Assembly (NCBI GenBank): GCA_040753075.1
Contig: JBFMHA010000048.1
Span: forward strand, 1-28,441
Source of the DNA: UBA6814 sp040753075
GTDB lineage: Bacteria > Desulfobacterota > Desulfovibrionia > Desulfovibrionales > Desulfovibrionaceae
Direction: 5' to 3'
Length of the DNA stretch: 28,441 nucleotides
The position numbers and the translations under genes are program-made. The notes under the pieces are model-generated. The model saw only the letters and a program-made list of their open reading frames with translations. It made no database searches and was not told the origin of the DNA. Below are positions 1 through 6,579 of this stretch, piece after piece (the first letter of the stretch is position 1; the number at the start of each line of letters is the position of its first letter).

Positions 1-90
1 CACCAGCTCGCCCGAGAGCTTGTTGTACTCCTTGTCCAGGGTGCCGCCGGTGGCGAGAATGCGGATGGGGGAGAGGGGTGCAGCGGGCAT
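1..90 (-). CDS. Asparaginase/glutaminase family protein, N-terminal fragment
   Basis: Only the first 30 codons lie in the window; the rest runs off the left edge. The protein starts MPAAPLSPIRILATGGTLDKEY. The ILATGGT-(L/I)DK-x-Y pattern near the N-terminus is the hallmark of type I/II L-asparaginases, where the first Thr of TGGT is the nucleophile that hydrolyses Asn (or Gln) to the acid plus ammonia. No signal peptide is visible, so a cytoplasmic enzyme is expected. The start is an ATG at 88-90, preceded by a GAGG Shine-Dalgarno about six bases upstream. It lies only 7 bases after the permease stop codon, so it is probably the last gene of the amino-acid transporter operon. That context suggests imported Asn/Gln is deamidated. 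The family is clear from the motif, but the substrate cannot be decided from 30 residues. Confidence 0.8.
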   Translation of the reverse strand, partial: MPAAPLSPIRILATGGTLDKEYNKLSGELV

Positions 91-97
91 GGCAGCC

Positions 98-1891
98 TCA
101 CATGACCAGACGGGTGGCCTCGGGCGTGAGCTTGAGCTCCAGGCGGCGGGCCAGCCGGCTCATGATGTAGCAGAACGCGAAGTACAGGGCGGCCACGGTG
201 GTGTAAATCTCGAAGGGGTGCACCATGAGCCGGTTGTTCAGGCCCTGGGCCACGAAGGTCAGCTCCAGCACGCCGATGACGTAGGCCAGGGAGGTGTCCT
301 TGAAGATGGCGATGAACTGGCCCACGATGGCCGGGATCATCTGCTTGAGGGCCTGGGGCAGGACGACGCGGCGCAGGGTCTGCAGGGTGGAGAGCCCGGT
401 GGAGTAGGCCGCCTCCCACTGCCCGCCCGGGATGTTCTCGATGCCCGCGCGCACTATCTCGGCCAGGTAGGCGCCGGTGAAGGCGGTGAGCGCCACCGTG
501 GCGCTCCAGAACACGTCCAGGTACGTGCCGGTCACCACCGGGATGAAGAAGTAGACCCAGAAGATGACGATGATGAGCGGGTTGCCGCGGATGAACTCGA
601 TGTAGCAGATGCTGGGAATGCGCAGGATGAGGTTCTTGGAGGTGCGGCCCACGCCCACGGCCAAGCCGATGAAGAAGCTCACCGAGATGGCGATGAGGGC
701 CATGAGCAGGGAGTAGGACAGGCCGCCCAGGCCCCAGAACAGCTCGTTGCCCGTGCCGTGGGGGAAGCGCCAGATGAGGAGCGTGCGCAGGTTGCCCCAC
801 ACCACCGACCAGTCGAACCCGGCCAGGCCCAGGCCCACCCGGTACACGGCCAGTCCCAGCGCGCCCAGGAAGGCGGCCTTGCCGGCCAGGACCACGGCCT
901 TGCCTCCCAGGCCCAGCGTGCGGTGCCACAGGGCCCCGGCCGCGGTGTAGCGCAGCCCGGGCTGGCCGCTCATGCGGCGGCGCACGGTGCGCCAGGCCAG
1001 GGGCCGGGCCGCGGTGCGCGCCAGCCAGGCCAGGGGCCGGACGGCCGCGTCCAGCATCCGCTCGGCCAGGGGGCGGGGCCCGCTGGGCGCGATCTTGAGC
1101 TTGCGGTTCACCGCGTTCATGAACGCGGAGATGGTCAGGGAGGTGGCCAGGTAAAGCACCGTGGCCGCGGTGGTGGCCTCGAACCCGCGGAAGGTGAGGG
1201 ACTCCACCTGCTGCGACTGCCAGGTCAGCTCGGCCACGCCCACCACCATGGCCAGGGAGGAGTTCTTCATGTTGTTCAGGAGCTCGCTGCCCAGGGGCGG
1301 GATGATCTGGCGGAAGGCCAGGGGCAGGATGATGCGGGTGAGCACCTGCACGTAGGACAGGCCGCTGGAGTAGGCAGCCTCCAGCAGGCCCTTGGGGATG
1401 GACTGCAGCCCGGCCCGGATGACCTCGGCCAGGAAGGATCCGGTGTACATGGACAGGCCGGCCACGGCGCAGAACATCTCGAAGTTCTGGCTGAACATCC
1501 ACTGCTTCACCGCCTCGGGCAGGGCCTGGGGCAGGGCGAAATACCAGAAGAAGAGCTGGACCAGGAGCGGGGTGTTGCGGAAGAACTCCACGTAGGCCGT
1601 GGAGGTCCAGCGCAGGGGGCCGAAGGTAGAGAGCCGGCCCAGGCCGAAGAACATGCCGAGCGCCAGGGCGAGGCCCGAGCTCCAGAGGGAGATGACCAGG
1701 GTGGTGCCCAGGCCCTTGACCAGCTCCAGGCCGAACACCATGCCGTAGGTCGGGTTGGCCGTGTAGAGCACGCTCCACTGGAAGTCGTAGCCGAAGTCGA
1801 AGAAGAAGCCCCAGTACACCGCGCCGGCCGCCAGCAGGGCCGAGAGCGCGAGCAGTTGCACCCAGGTCTTTTCCAGCCAGAAACGGAGCAT
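98..1891 (-). CDS. Fused two-domain polar amino-acid ABC transporter permease
   Basis: This 597-residue inner-membrane protein contains two HisM/GlnP-type permease domains in one chain. Domain 1 (about residues 50-265) has hydrophobic segments and an EAA loop with EAAYSSGLSYVQVL. Domain 2 (about 340-590) has a second EAA loop with EAAYSTGLSTLQTL. The EAA loops dock onto the ATPase. Between them lies a basic, less hydrophobic linker (about 265-335) plus an extra transmembrane segment. In related systems (GltJ/GltK, AapQ/AapM) the two domains are separate subunits of 220-400 residues, so this looks like a natural fusion giving one pore polypeptide. The ATG at 1891 is preceded by GAGG. The gene follows the binding-protein gene after a stem-loop and precedes an asparaginase. 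The family (polar amino-acid uptake, His/Glu/Gln/Arg type) is confident; the exact substrate is not. Confidence 0.93.
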   Translation of the reverse strand: MLRFWLEKTWVQLLALSALLAAGAVYWGFFFDFGYDFQWSVLYTANPTYGMVFGLELVKGLGTTLVISLWSSGLALALGMFFGLGRLSTFGPLRWTSTAYVEFFRNTPLLVQLFFWYFALPQALPEAVKQWMFSQNFEMFCAVAGLSMYTGSFLAEVIRAGLQSIPKGLLEAAYSSGLSYVQVLTRIILPLAFRQIIPPLGSELLNNMKNSSLAMVVGVAELTWQSQQVESLTFRGFEATTAATVLYLATSLTISAFMNAVNRKLKIAPSGPRPLAERMLDAAVRPLAWLARTAARPLAWRTVRRRMSGQPGLRYTAAGALWHRTLGLGGKAVVLAGKAAFLGALGLAVYRVGLGLAGFDWSVVWGNLRTLLIWRFPHGTGNELFWGLGGLSYSLLMALIAISVSFFIGLAVGVGRTSKNLILRIPSICYIEFIRGNPLIIVIFWVYFFIPVVTGTYLDVFWSATVALTAFTGAYLAEIVRAGIENIPGGQWEAAYSTGLSTLQTLRRVVLPQALKQMIPAIVGQFIAIFKDTSLAYVIGVLELTFVAQGLNNRLMVHPFEIYTTVAALYFAFCYIMSRLARRLELKLTPEATRLVM

Positions 1892-1911
1892 GGAGTTTCC
1901 TCGTCAAACAG

Positions 1912-1943
1912 GCAGGCCCGGGAGCGTGGGCTCCCGGGCCTGC
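1912..1943 (-). promoter_or_regulatory. Perfect 14-bp intercistronic stem-loop between binding protein and permease
   Basis: Positions 1912-1925 and 1930-1943 are perfect inverted repeats (GCAGGCCCGGGAGC and its complement) with a 4-base GTGG loop. On the minus strand it lies 15 bases after the binding-protein stop and just before the permease ribosome binding site. It is followed by CTGTTTGACG rather than a true T-run. Such structures after periplasmic binding-protein genes usually protect the upstream mRNA or cause partial termination, giving more binding protein than permease. That role is inferred here. Confidence 0.8.
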
Positions 1944-1957
1944 GAAGTGGCGTCAGC

Positions 1958-2785
1958 TTACGGCCACATCTCGATCTTGGCGGTCATGGGGAAGGAGTAC
2001 GGGGTGTCGGGGCCGTACCACTTGTTGTAGATCTTCATGTAGGTGCCGTCGATCCACATGTCCTGGATGGCGAAGTTCACGGCGTCGCGCAGGGCGGAGT
2101 CGTCCTGGGGCAGGCCGATGCCGTAGGGCTCGTCCGAGAAGAAGTCGCCCACCAGCTCCCACTTGCCGGGCTCCTTGGCCGCGTAGCCGAGCAGGATGGT
2201 GGAGTCGGTGGACCAGCCGGACACCCGGCCGTTCTGCAGGGCCTGGAAGCACTCGGACTCCTTCTGGAAGGAGATCACGTTCTTCTCGAAGTCCGCGTCG
2301 CCCAGGCTCTTGAGCAGGTTCTTCACGTTGATCTCGGAGGTGGTGCCCTGCATGGTGGCGACCTTCTTGCCCACGAAGCTCTTGAGGTCCTTGAACTCGC
2401 CCTTCTTGGCCAGGATCTTCTGGCCGTCGAAGAAGTAGGTGATGGAGAAGTCGATGGACTTGTCGCGCTCGCGCTTGTGGGTCATGTTGGCCACGCTGAT
2501 GTCGATGCGGCCCTGCTGCACGAAGGCGATGCGGGTCTTGTTGTTCACCGCCACGCGCTCCAGCTTGACGCCCATGCGTTTGGCGATCTCCTCGGCGATG
2601 TCCACGTCGAAGCCGACCCACTCGCCCTTGTCGTTGTAGTACGCGCCGGGGATGGAGTCGGTCATGATGCCGGCCCGCAGCACCTTGGTCTTCATCACGT
2701 TGTCGTACGCCGCGCCGGCCTGGGCCGCCGCCGCGTAGCAGAGCACCAGGGCCAGGGCCAGGGTCAGGATCTTCCAGGACTTCAT
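1958..2785 (-). CDS. Periplasmic polar amino-acid-binding protein (SBP family 3)
   Basis: This 275-residue protein has a Sec signal peptide: MKSW, a hydrophobic run, then AQA before GAAYDNV as the likely cleavage site. The mature part has the family-3 solute-binding signature (GFDVDIAEEIAKRMGVKLE), a TTSE ligand-loop segment, and PYGIGLPQDDSALRDAVN near the C-terminus. The latter resembles Glu/Asp/Gln-binding proteins such as GltI/AapJ. It delivers its ligand to the fused permease next door. The ATG at 2785 is chosen over an upstream in-frame ATG at 2812 because AGGAGGTG sits 6-8 bases before it and the signal peptide begins exactly there. It lies between the ATPase gene (148 bases upstream) and the permease. 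The ligand is likely a polar or acidic amino acid, inferred from family and from the adjacent asparaginase. Confidence 0.93.
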   Translation of the reverse strand: MKSWKILTLALALVLCYAAAAQAGAAYDNVMKTKVLRAGIMTDSIPGAYYNDKGEWVGFDVDIAEEIAKRMGVKLERVAVNNKTRIAFVQQGRIDISVANMTHKRERDKSIDFSITYFFDGQKILAKKGEFKDLKSFVGKKVATMQGTTSEINVKNLLKSLGDADFEKNVISFQKESECFQALQNGRVSGWSTDSTILLGYAAKEPGKWELVGDFFSDEPYGIGLPQDDSALRDAVNFAIQDMWIDGTYMKIYNKWYGPDTPYSFPMTAKIEMWP

Positions 2786-2834
2786 CGCTACACCTCCTGT
2801 TGGGGTTGCCAAATGGGGTCGTCGAGCCTTTTAG

Positions 2835-2865
2835 AGCGTCTTGGCCTTGCAAGGGCCTAGACGTT
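2835..2865. other. Imperfect stem-loop in the ATPase-binding protein intergenic region
   Basis: AGCGTCT (2835-2841) pairs with AGACGTT (2859-2865, one G-T wobble), then after a T/T mismatch GGCC (2843-2846) pairs with GGCC (2854-2857), with a 7-base loop. Neither strand has a T-run after it, so it is not a canonical terminator. It may be an mRNA processing or stability element in the 148-base leader before the binding-protein gene. No convincing separate promoter for the binding protein was found here. Confidence 0.4.
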
Positions 2866-2933
2866 CTTAGGCGTTTTGCTGGAATAATGGAAAGATATTG
2901 CGACCTCCTGTCGTGCTTCGCGACGAGAATGCA

Positions 2934-3662
2934 CTAGTGGCTGAGGATCTTGCCCAGGAAGGCCTTGGTCCTTTCGTTTCGGGCCTGGGTGAAGAACTCC
3001 TGCGGCGTGTTCTCCTCGACGAGCAGGCCCTCGTCCATGAAGATGATCCGGTCGGCCACCTCCCGGGCGAAGCCCATCTCGTGGGTCACGCAGACCATGG
3101 TCATGCCCTCCCGGGCCAGGCTCTTCATCACGTCCAGGACCTCGTTGATCATCTCCGGGTCCAGGGCGGAGGTGGGCTCGTCGAAGAGCATGATCTTGGG
3201 CCGCATGGCCAGGCCGCGGGCGATGGCCACCCGCTGCTGCTGCCCGCCGGAGAGCTGGCAGGGGTAGGCCGCGGCCTTGTCCGGGATGTTGACCTTGGCC
3301 AGGAGCTCCATGGCCAGGTCCACGGCCTCGGCCTTGCGCATGCCGCGCACCATGGCGGGGGCCAGGGTGATGTTCTCCAGCACGGTCATGTGCGGGTAGA
3401 GGTTGAACTGCTGGAACACGAAGCCGATCTCGGCCCGGAGCATGGTGAGGTTGGTGGCCGGGTCGGACAGGCGCTGGCCGTCCACCACGATCTCGCCCTT
3501 CTGGATGGGCTCCAGGCGGTTGATGCAGCGGATGAGGGTGCTCTTGCCCGAGCCCGAGGGGCCGCAGACCACCACCACCTCGCCTTCGGAGACGGTGAGG
3601 GAGATGTCCTTGAGCACGTGCATGTCCCCGTACCACTTGTGCACGTGGTCGAAGGTGATCAT
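2934..3662 (-). CDS. Polar amino-acid ABC transporter ATP-binding protein
   Basis: This 242-residue cytoplasmic ATPase powers the importer. Visible motifs are Walker A GPSGSGKST (residues 34-42), signature LSGGQQQR (137-144), Walker B IMLFDEP with catalytic Glu162, a TSALDP D-loop, and switch His194 in THEMGFAR. These match the GlnQ/HisP/AapP group at full length (240-260 residues typical). The ATG at 3662 is preceded by AGGAGG at 3667-3672. It is the first gene of the minus-strand operon ATPase, binding protein, fused permease, asparaginase. An ATPase-first order is less usual but complete. Family assignment is secure and substrate remains inferred. Confidence 0.95.
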   Translation of the reverse strand: MITFDHVHKWYGDMHVLKDISLTVSEGEVVVVCGPSGSGKSTLIRCINRLEPIQKGEIVVDGQRLSDPATNLTMLRAEIGFVFQQFNLYPHMTVLENITLAPAMVRGMRKAEAVDLAMELLAKVNIPDKAAAYPCQLSGGQQQRVAIARGLAMRPKIMLFDEPTSALDPEMINEVLDVMKSLAREGMTMVCVTHEMGFAREVADRIIFMDEGLLVEENTPQEFFTQARNERTKAFLGKILSH

Positions 3663-3674
3663 TGGGCCTCCTGG

Positions 3675-3692
3675 GCGGACCCGGGGGTCCGC
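3675..3692 (-). promoter_or_regulatory. 5'-UTR hairpin next to the ATPase ribosome binding site
   Basis: GCGGACC (3675-3681) and GGTCCGC (3686-3692) form a 7-bp stem with a CGGG loop. It sits two bases upstream of the AGGAGG at 3667-3672, inside the predicted leader of the transporter operon. It could influence ribosome access; that is inference. Confidence 0.45.
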
Positions 3693-3706
3693 GAACTGGT
3701 TGAGTC

Positions 3707-3735
3707 TACGTAGCAGAGCAAACCGGTTGGGGCAA
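3707..3735 (-). promoter_or_regulatory. Putative sigma70 promoter of the ABC importer operon
   Basis: On the minus strand, TTGCCC (3730-3735) is followed after 17 bases by TACGTA (3707-3712), with TGC directly before the -10 (extended -10 type). The predicted transcript start near 3700 gives a leader of about 38 bases that includes the hairpin at 3675-3692. The -10 matches consensus poorly, so this is tentative. Confidence 0.35.
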
Positions 3736-3771
3736 GCCCCCTCTCCGGCAATGTCTAGTCAACGCAGGCTG

Positions 3772-4809
3772 TTACGAAGCGGCCAGGGCTTCCTGCAGGG
3801 CCGCGGCGAAGTTCTCCACGTCGTCGGGCGTGGTGTCGAAGGAGGTCATCCAGCGGTAGAGCGGGGCCTCCTCGTCCCAGGTATAGAAGAAGTAGCGCTC
3901 CTTGAGCCGCTCGGCCGCGGCGCGGGGCAGGCGCGCGAACACCGCGTTGGTGTCCACCGCTCCCTGCACCTCCACCCCGGGGATGCCGGCCACCCGGTCG
4001 GCCAGGAGCCGGGCCATGGCGTTGGCCTGGCGGGCGTTGTCCAGCCACAGGCCGTCCCGGAGCAGTTCGCTGAACTGGGCGGCGATGAAGCGCATCTTGC
4101 TGGCCAGCTGCATGTTCTGCTTGCGCAGGTACTTGAATCCGTCGGCCAGGCCCGGCCGCAGGAAGACCACCGCCTCGCCGAACACCAGGCCGTTCTTGGC
4201 GCCGCCGAAGGAGAGCACGTCCACCCCGCAGTCCGTGGTCAGCCCGCGCAGGGAGCAGCCCAGGGCCGCGGCCGCGTTGGCCAGGCGCGCGCCGTCCAGG
4301 TGCAGGTACAGGCCGTGGGAGTGGGCCTGGTCGGCGATGGCCCGGATCTCCCGGGGGGTGTAGACCGCGCCCAGCTCCGTGGCCTGGGTGATGGACACCG
4401 CCCGGGGCTGGGAGTGGTGCTCGAACCCGAACCCGTGCAGGCGGCTGGCGATCGCCTCCGGGGTGATCCGGCCCTGGGCCTCGGGCACGGTGAGCAGCTT
4501 GAAGCCGCCCGCGTGCTCCGGGGCGCCGCACTCGTCCACGTTGATGTGCGCGGTCTGGGCGCAGACCACCGCGTGCCAGGTCCGGCACAGGGCCGAGAGC
4601 GCGAGCACGTTGGCCCCGGTGCCGCTGAACACGAAGAAGGGCTCGGCCTGGTCGCCGAAGATGCGGCGGAAATGCCCCCGGGCCTCCTCGGTCCAGGGGT
4701 CGGCGCCGTAGGCCACGCAGTGGCCGGCGTTGGCCCGGGCCATGGCCTCCAGGATGCGGGGATGGGCCCCGGAATTGTTGTCGGACGCGAAACTCTTGGG
4801 TTGGGACAT
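3772..4809 (-). CDS. Low-specificity L-threonine aldolase family PLP enzyme
   Basis: This 345-residue protein has the beta-eliminating-lyase/threonine-aldolase fold. It starts MSQPKSFASDNNSGAHP, like aldolases that open with a SDN-type segment. It has FSGTGANVLAL (phosphate-binding region), AHINVDECGAPE with His88 in the position that stacks on PLP, HLDGARLANA with Asp172 binding the pyridine N, and SFGGAKNG with Lys205 as the PLP Schiff-base lysine. The family cleaves L-threonine or allo-threonine to glycine and acetaldehyde. The ATG at 4809 is chosen because GAGGAGG lies just upstream; an earlier in-frame ATG would run into the upstream terminator. It appears monocistronic, between the transporter operon and the RRM gene on the same strand. 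It could act on other beta-hydroxy amino acids. Confidence 0.9.
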   Translation of the reverse strand: MSQPKSFASDNNSGAHPRILEAMARANAGHCVAYGADPWTEEARGHFRRIFGDQAEPFFVFSGTGANVLALSALCRTWHAVVCAQTAHINVDECGAPEHAGGFKLLTVPEAQGRITPEAIASRLHGFGFEHHSQPRAVSITQATELGAVYTPREIRAIADQAHSHGLYLHLDGARLANAAAALGCSLRGLTTDCGVDVLSFGGAKNGLVFGEAVVFLRPGLADGFKYLRKQNMQLASKMRFIAAQFSELLRDGLWLDNARQANAMARLLADRVAGIPGVEVQGAVDTNAVFARLPRAAAERLKERYFFYTWDEEAPLYRWMTSFDTTPDDVENFAAALQEALAAS

Positions 4810-4845
4810 GGGTTCCTCCTCGCGCTCTCCGGCGCAGGCGGGGGC

Positions 4846-4874
4846 CGGATACGACACCTGGGAGTGGATGTAAA
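4846..4874 (-). promoter_or_regulatory. Putative promoter of the threonine aldolase gene
   Basis: On the minus strand, TTTACA (4869-4874) is followed by a 17-base spacer and TATCCG (4846-4851). The -35 matches 5 of 6 consensus bases; the -10 is weaker. It lies between the RRM terminator and the aldolase start, where a promoter is needed. Confidence 0.45.
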
Positions 4875-4891
4875 GGCGGGACGCAGGGCGC

Positions 4892-4920
4892 AAAAAAAGG
4901 CGCCCCCGGGGGGGCGCCTT
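4892..4920 (-). terminator. Rho-independent terminator of the RRM gene
   Basis: AAGGCGCCCC (4897-4906) and GGGGCGCCTT (4911-4920) form a 10-bp stem with a CGGG loop. On the minus strand the stem is followed by seven T residues (4898 to 4892). It lies 29 bases beyond the RRM stop codon and insulates the aldolase gene. Confidence 0.92.
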
Positions 4921-4949
4921 GAAGTGCATGGCCCGTCGGGCCTGCCGGA

Positions 4950-5216
4950 CTACCAGCGGCTCTGGCGCTGGGGCTTCTCCTGGGCGAGGTTGACCTTCAG
5001 GGCGCGGCCGCCCAGGTCGGAGCCGTTGAGGGCGCGGATGGCCTCGTTCGCCTCGGACTCGTTCATCTCCACGAAGCCGAAGCCGCGGAAGCGGCCGGTC
5101 TCGCGGTCGTTGATGAACTTGACGGACTGCACGTCGCCGTAGGCGCCGAACAGGTCGCGGATTTCGGTCTCGGAAGCGGAAAAGGGCAGGTTACCAACGT
5201 AAATCGACTTAACCAT
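4950..5216 (-). CDS. Single-domain RRM RNA-binding protein
   Basis: This 88-residue protein is almost entirely one RNA recognition motif. RNP-2 is IYVGNL (residues 5-10) and RNP-1 is RGFGFVEM (about 44-51), whose aromatic residues stack on RNA bases. It ends in a short basic tail (QRQSRW). Such small RRM proteins are known from cyanobacteria and several deltaproteobacteria, where some are linked to cold or stress responses; the target here is unknown. The ATG at 5216 is preferred over the in-frame TTG at 5225 because AGGAG ends directly at that TTG but is nine bases from the ATG. It is monocistronic, with its own promoter candidates and a strong terminator, which fits an abundant small protein. 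Confidence 0.95.
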   Translation of the reverse strand: MVKSIYVGNLPFSASETEIRDLFGAYGDVQSVKFINDRETGRFRGFGFVEMNESEANEAIRALNGSDLGGRALKVNLAQEKPQRQSRW

Positions 5217-5297
5217 TGCGTTCAACTCCTGAAATGCTAGATGCCAGCTGTGAATTTTACATGGTCGACGAAATGTCTTGATGCGACTGGCCCCGGC

Positions 5298-5325
5298 TAA
5301 ATAACCTGTCTGCCGGAGGAGTCAA
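5298..5325 (-). promoter_or_regulatory. Putative promoter of the RRM gene with an UP-like AT tract
   Basis: On the minus strand, TTGACT (5320-5325, 5 of 6 consensus) is followed after 16 bases by TATTTA (5298-5303). Directly upstream (about 5329-5366) are phased A and T runs resembling an UP element. The transcript would have a leader of about 75 bases, as many cold-shock genes do. Confidence 0.5.
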
Positions 5326-5480
5326 GGGAAAAAATGCAGGTATTTTTTGTTTTCCGAAAAAAATGAGCAAATCGTGGCCGATACCATTTTCGTGGGTGAA
5401 AAGCCCGAATAACGAGCCGGGAGCATTGGGCGCACTCATGGGAGTATCCCGGGAATCGAATGCGACAGGGAGCGGAGGGG

Positions 5481-5509
5481 AAATCCTTCCCGGCAAAATC
5501 CTTCCCGGC
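5481..5509. repeat. Tandem direct repeat upstream of the quinone oxidoreductase promoter
   Basis: AAATCCTTCCCGGC occurs at 5481-5494 and again at 5496-5509, identical over 14 bases with a 15-base period. It ends two bases before the -35 element at 5512. Tandem half-sites just upstream of a -35 are typical of activator binding sites; the regulator is unknown. Confidence 0.85.
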
Positions 5510-5511
5510 CG

Positions 5512-5540
5512 TTGCCCCGGCGCCCGGGCGGGCGTACACT
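5512..5540 (+). promoter_or_regulatory. Putative sigma70 promoter of the quinone oxidoreductase gene
   Basis: TTGCCC (5512-5517), a 17-base spacer, then TACACT (5535-5540). The predicted start near 5547 gives a leader of about 20 bases containing GGAGG. The weak -35 would fit activator dependence through the adjacent direct repeat. Confidence 0.55.
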
Positions 5541-5567
5541 GGGGCAAACCCTTTGCCGGAGGTCGCC

Positions 5568-6557
5568 ATGCGCGCCATGCTGCTGCACGGATTCGGCGAC
5601 GTGTCGAATCTCAGGATGGGAGACATCCCCAGGCCCGAGCCCGGGCCGGGCCAGGTGCTGGTGCGGGTGGCCGCGGCCAGCGTGAACCCCATCGACGTGA
5701 AGATCCGGCGGATGGCCCCGGCCTTCGCCCCGGAGCCTCCCGCGGTGCCGGGCATGGATTTCGCCGGCCTGGTGGAGGAGCTCGGCGAGGGGGTGGAGGG
5801 CTTCGCGCCCGGGGACGAGGTGTACGGGTGCGCGGGCGGGCTCAGGGGCCGGCAGGGGGCCCTGGCCGAACTCATGCCCGCGGATGTCCGCTTCCTGGCC
5901 CCCAAGCCGCGCACCCTATCCCTGCGCGAGGCCGCGGCCCTGCCCCTGGTGGCCATCACCGCCTGGGACGCCCTGCACAACAAGGCCGGAATGCGGACGG
6001 GCGAACACCTCCTCGTCCACGGCGGCGCGGGCGGGGTGGGGCACGTGGCCGTGCAGCTGGCCAAGGCCGCGGGGCTCCGGGTGGCGGCCACCGTGTCCTC
6101 TCGGGCCAAGGCCGACATCGTCCGCCTCCTGGGCGCGGACGACGCCGTCAACTATAGGGAAGAGGAGCCTGCGTCCTACACGGGCCGGCTCACCGGAGGC
6201 GCGGGCTTCGACCTGGTGCTGGACACGGTGGGCGGGGCCGTCCTGGACGCCTCTTTCGCCTTGGCCCGGCCGCGGGGCCGGGTGGTGTCCACCAACACCC
6301 GCTCCACCCACGACCTTTCGACCCTGCACGCCAAGGCCCTGACCCTGCACGTGGTGTTCATGCTCCTGCCCATGCTCTCGGCCGTGGCCGAGCCGGACTA
6401 TGGGGCCGTGCTGCGCGAGGTGGCCGGGCTGGCCGAGGCGGGGAGGCTCGCGCCCCTCCTGGACGAGCGCGCCTTCTCCCTGGAGCGCGCGGCCGAGGCC
6501 CACTCCCTGGTGGAGTCGGGCCAGGCCGTGGGCAAGGTGGTGGTGGACGTGGCGTAG
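5568..6557 (+). CDS. Zinc-independent NADPH:quinone oxidoreductase-like protein (MDR superfamily)
   Basis: This 329-residue cytoplasmic protein has the medium-chain dehydrogenase/reductase fold of the QOR branch. The N-terminal GroES-like domain carries ASVNPIDVKIRRM and PGMDFAGLVEE. The Rossmann domain has HGGAGGVGHVAVQLAKA for NAD(P) binding and a later LDTVGGAVLD. No structural or catalytic zinc cysteines are seen, as expected for quinone reductase/enoyl reductase-like members. Length matches the family (320-340). The ATG at 5568 is used because GGAGGT lies upstream; upstream in-frame ATGs fall before the promoter. It is a single gene facing the response regulator gene, with only 22 bases between the stops. 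The true substrate (quinone, enal or other) cannot be told. Confidence 0.9.
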   Translation: MRAMLLHGFGDVSNLRMGDIPRPEPGPGQVLVRVAAASVNPIDVKIRRMAPAFAPEPPAVPGMDFAGLVEELGEGVEGFAPGDEVYGCAGGLRGRQGALAELMPADVRFLAPKPRTLSLREAAALPLVAITAWDALHNKAGMRTGEHLLVHGGAGGVGHVAVQLAKAAGLRVAATVSSRAKADIVRLLGADDAVNYREEEPASYTGRLTGGAGFDLVLDTVGGAVLDASFALARPRGRVVSTNTRSTHDLSTLHAKALTLHVVFMLLPMLSAVAEPDYGAVLREVAGLAEAGRLAPLLDERAFSLERAAEAHSLVESGQAVGKVVVDVA

Positions 6558-6579
6558 CGGGCTGTTCTTCCACCGCCTG

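Larger units (their letters stand above)
5217..5567. other. 351-base divergent intergenic region with AT-rich island
   Basis: No credible gene lies between the RRM start and the quinone oxidoreductase start. The region holds the RRM leader (5217-5297), a minus-strand promoter (5298-5325), an AT-rich stretch with A- and T-runs (about 5326-5400) that stands out from the GC-rich surroundings, a 14-base direct repeat (5481-5509), and a plus-strand promoter (5512-5540). A second weak minus-strand -10 (TAAAAT at 5254-5259) is also present. Between 5400 and 5480 I see nothing specific. Confidence 0.6.

Noticed and set aside
20..2860. A 946-codon open frame on the plus strand
   Set aside because: It runs antisense through the permease and binding-protein genes. 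Its translation is low-complexity (Gly, Ala, His, Gln, Val, Leu) typical of reverse-strand shadows in GC-rich DNA.
5257..5547. A 96-codon minus-strand frame in the intergenic region
   Set aside because: No ribosome binding site or recognisable motif; it crosses predicted promoters and the direct repeat.
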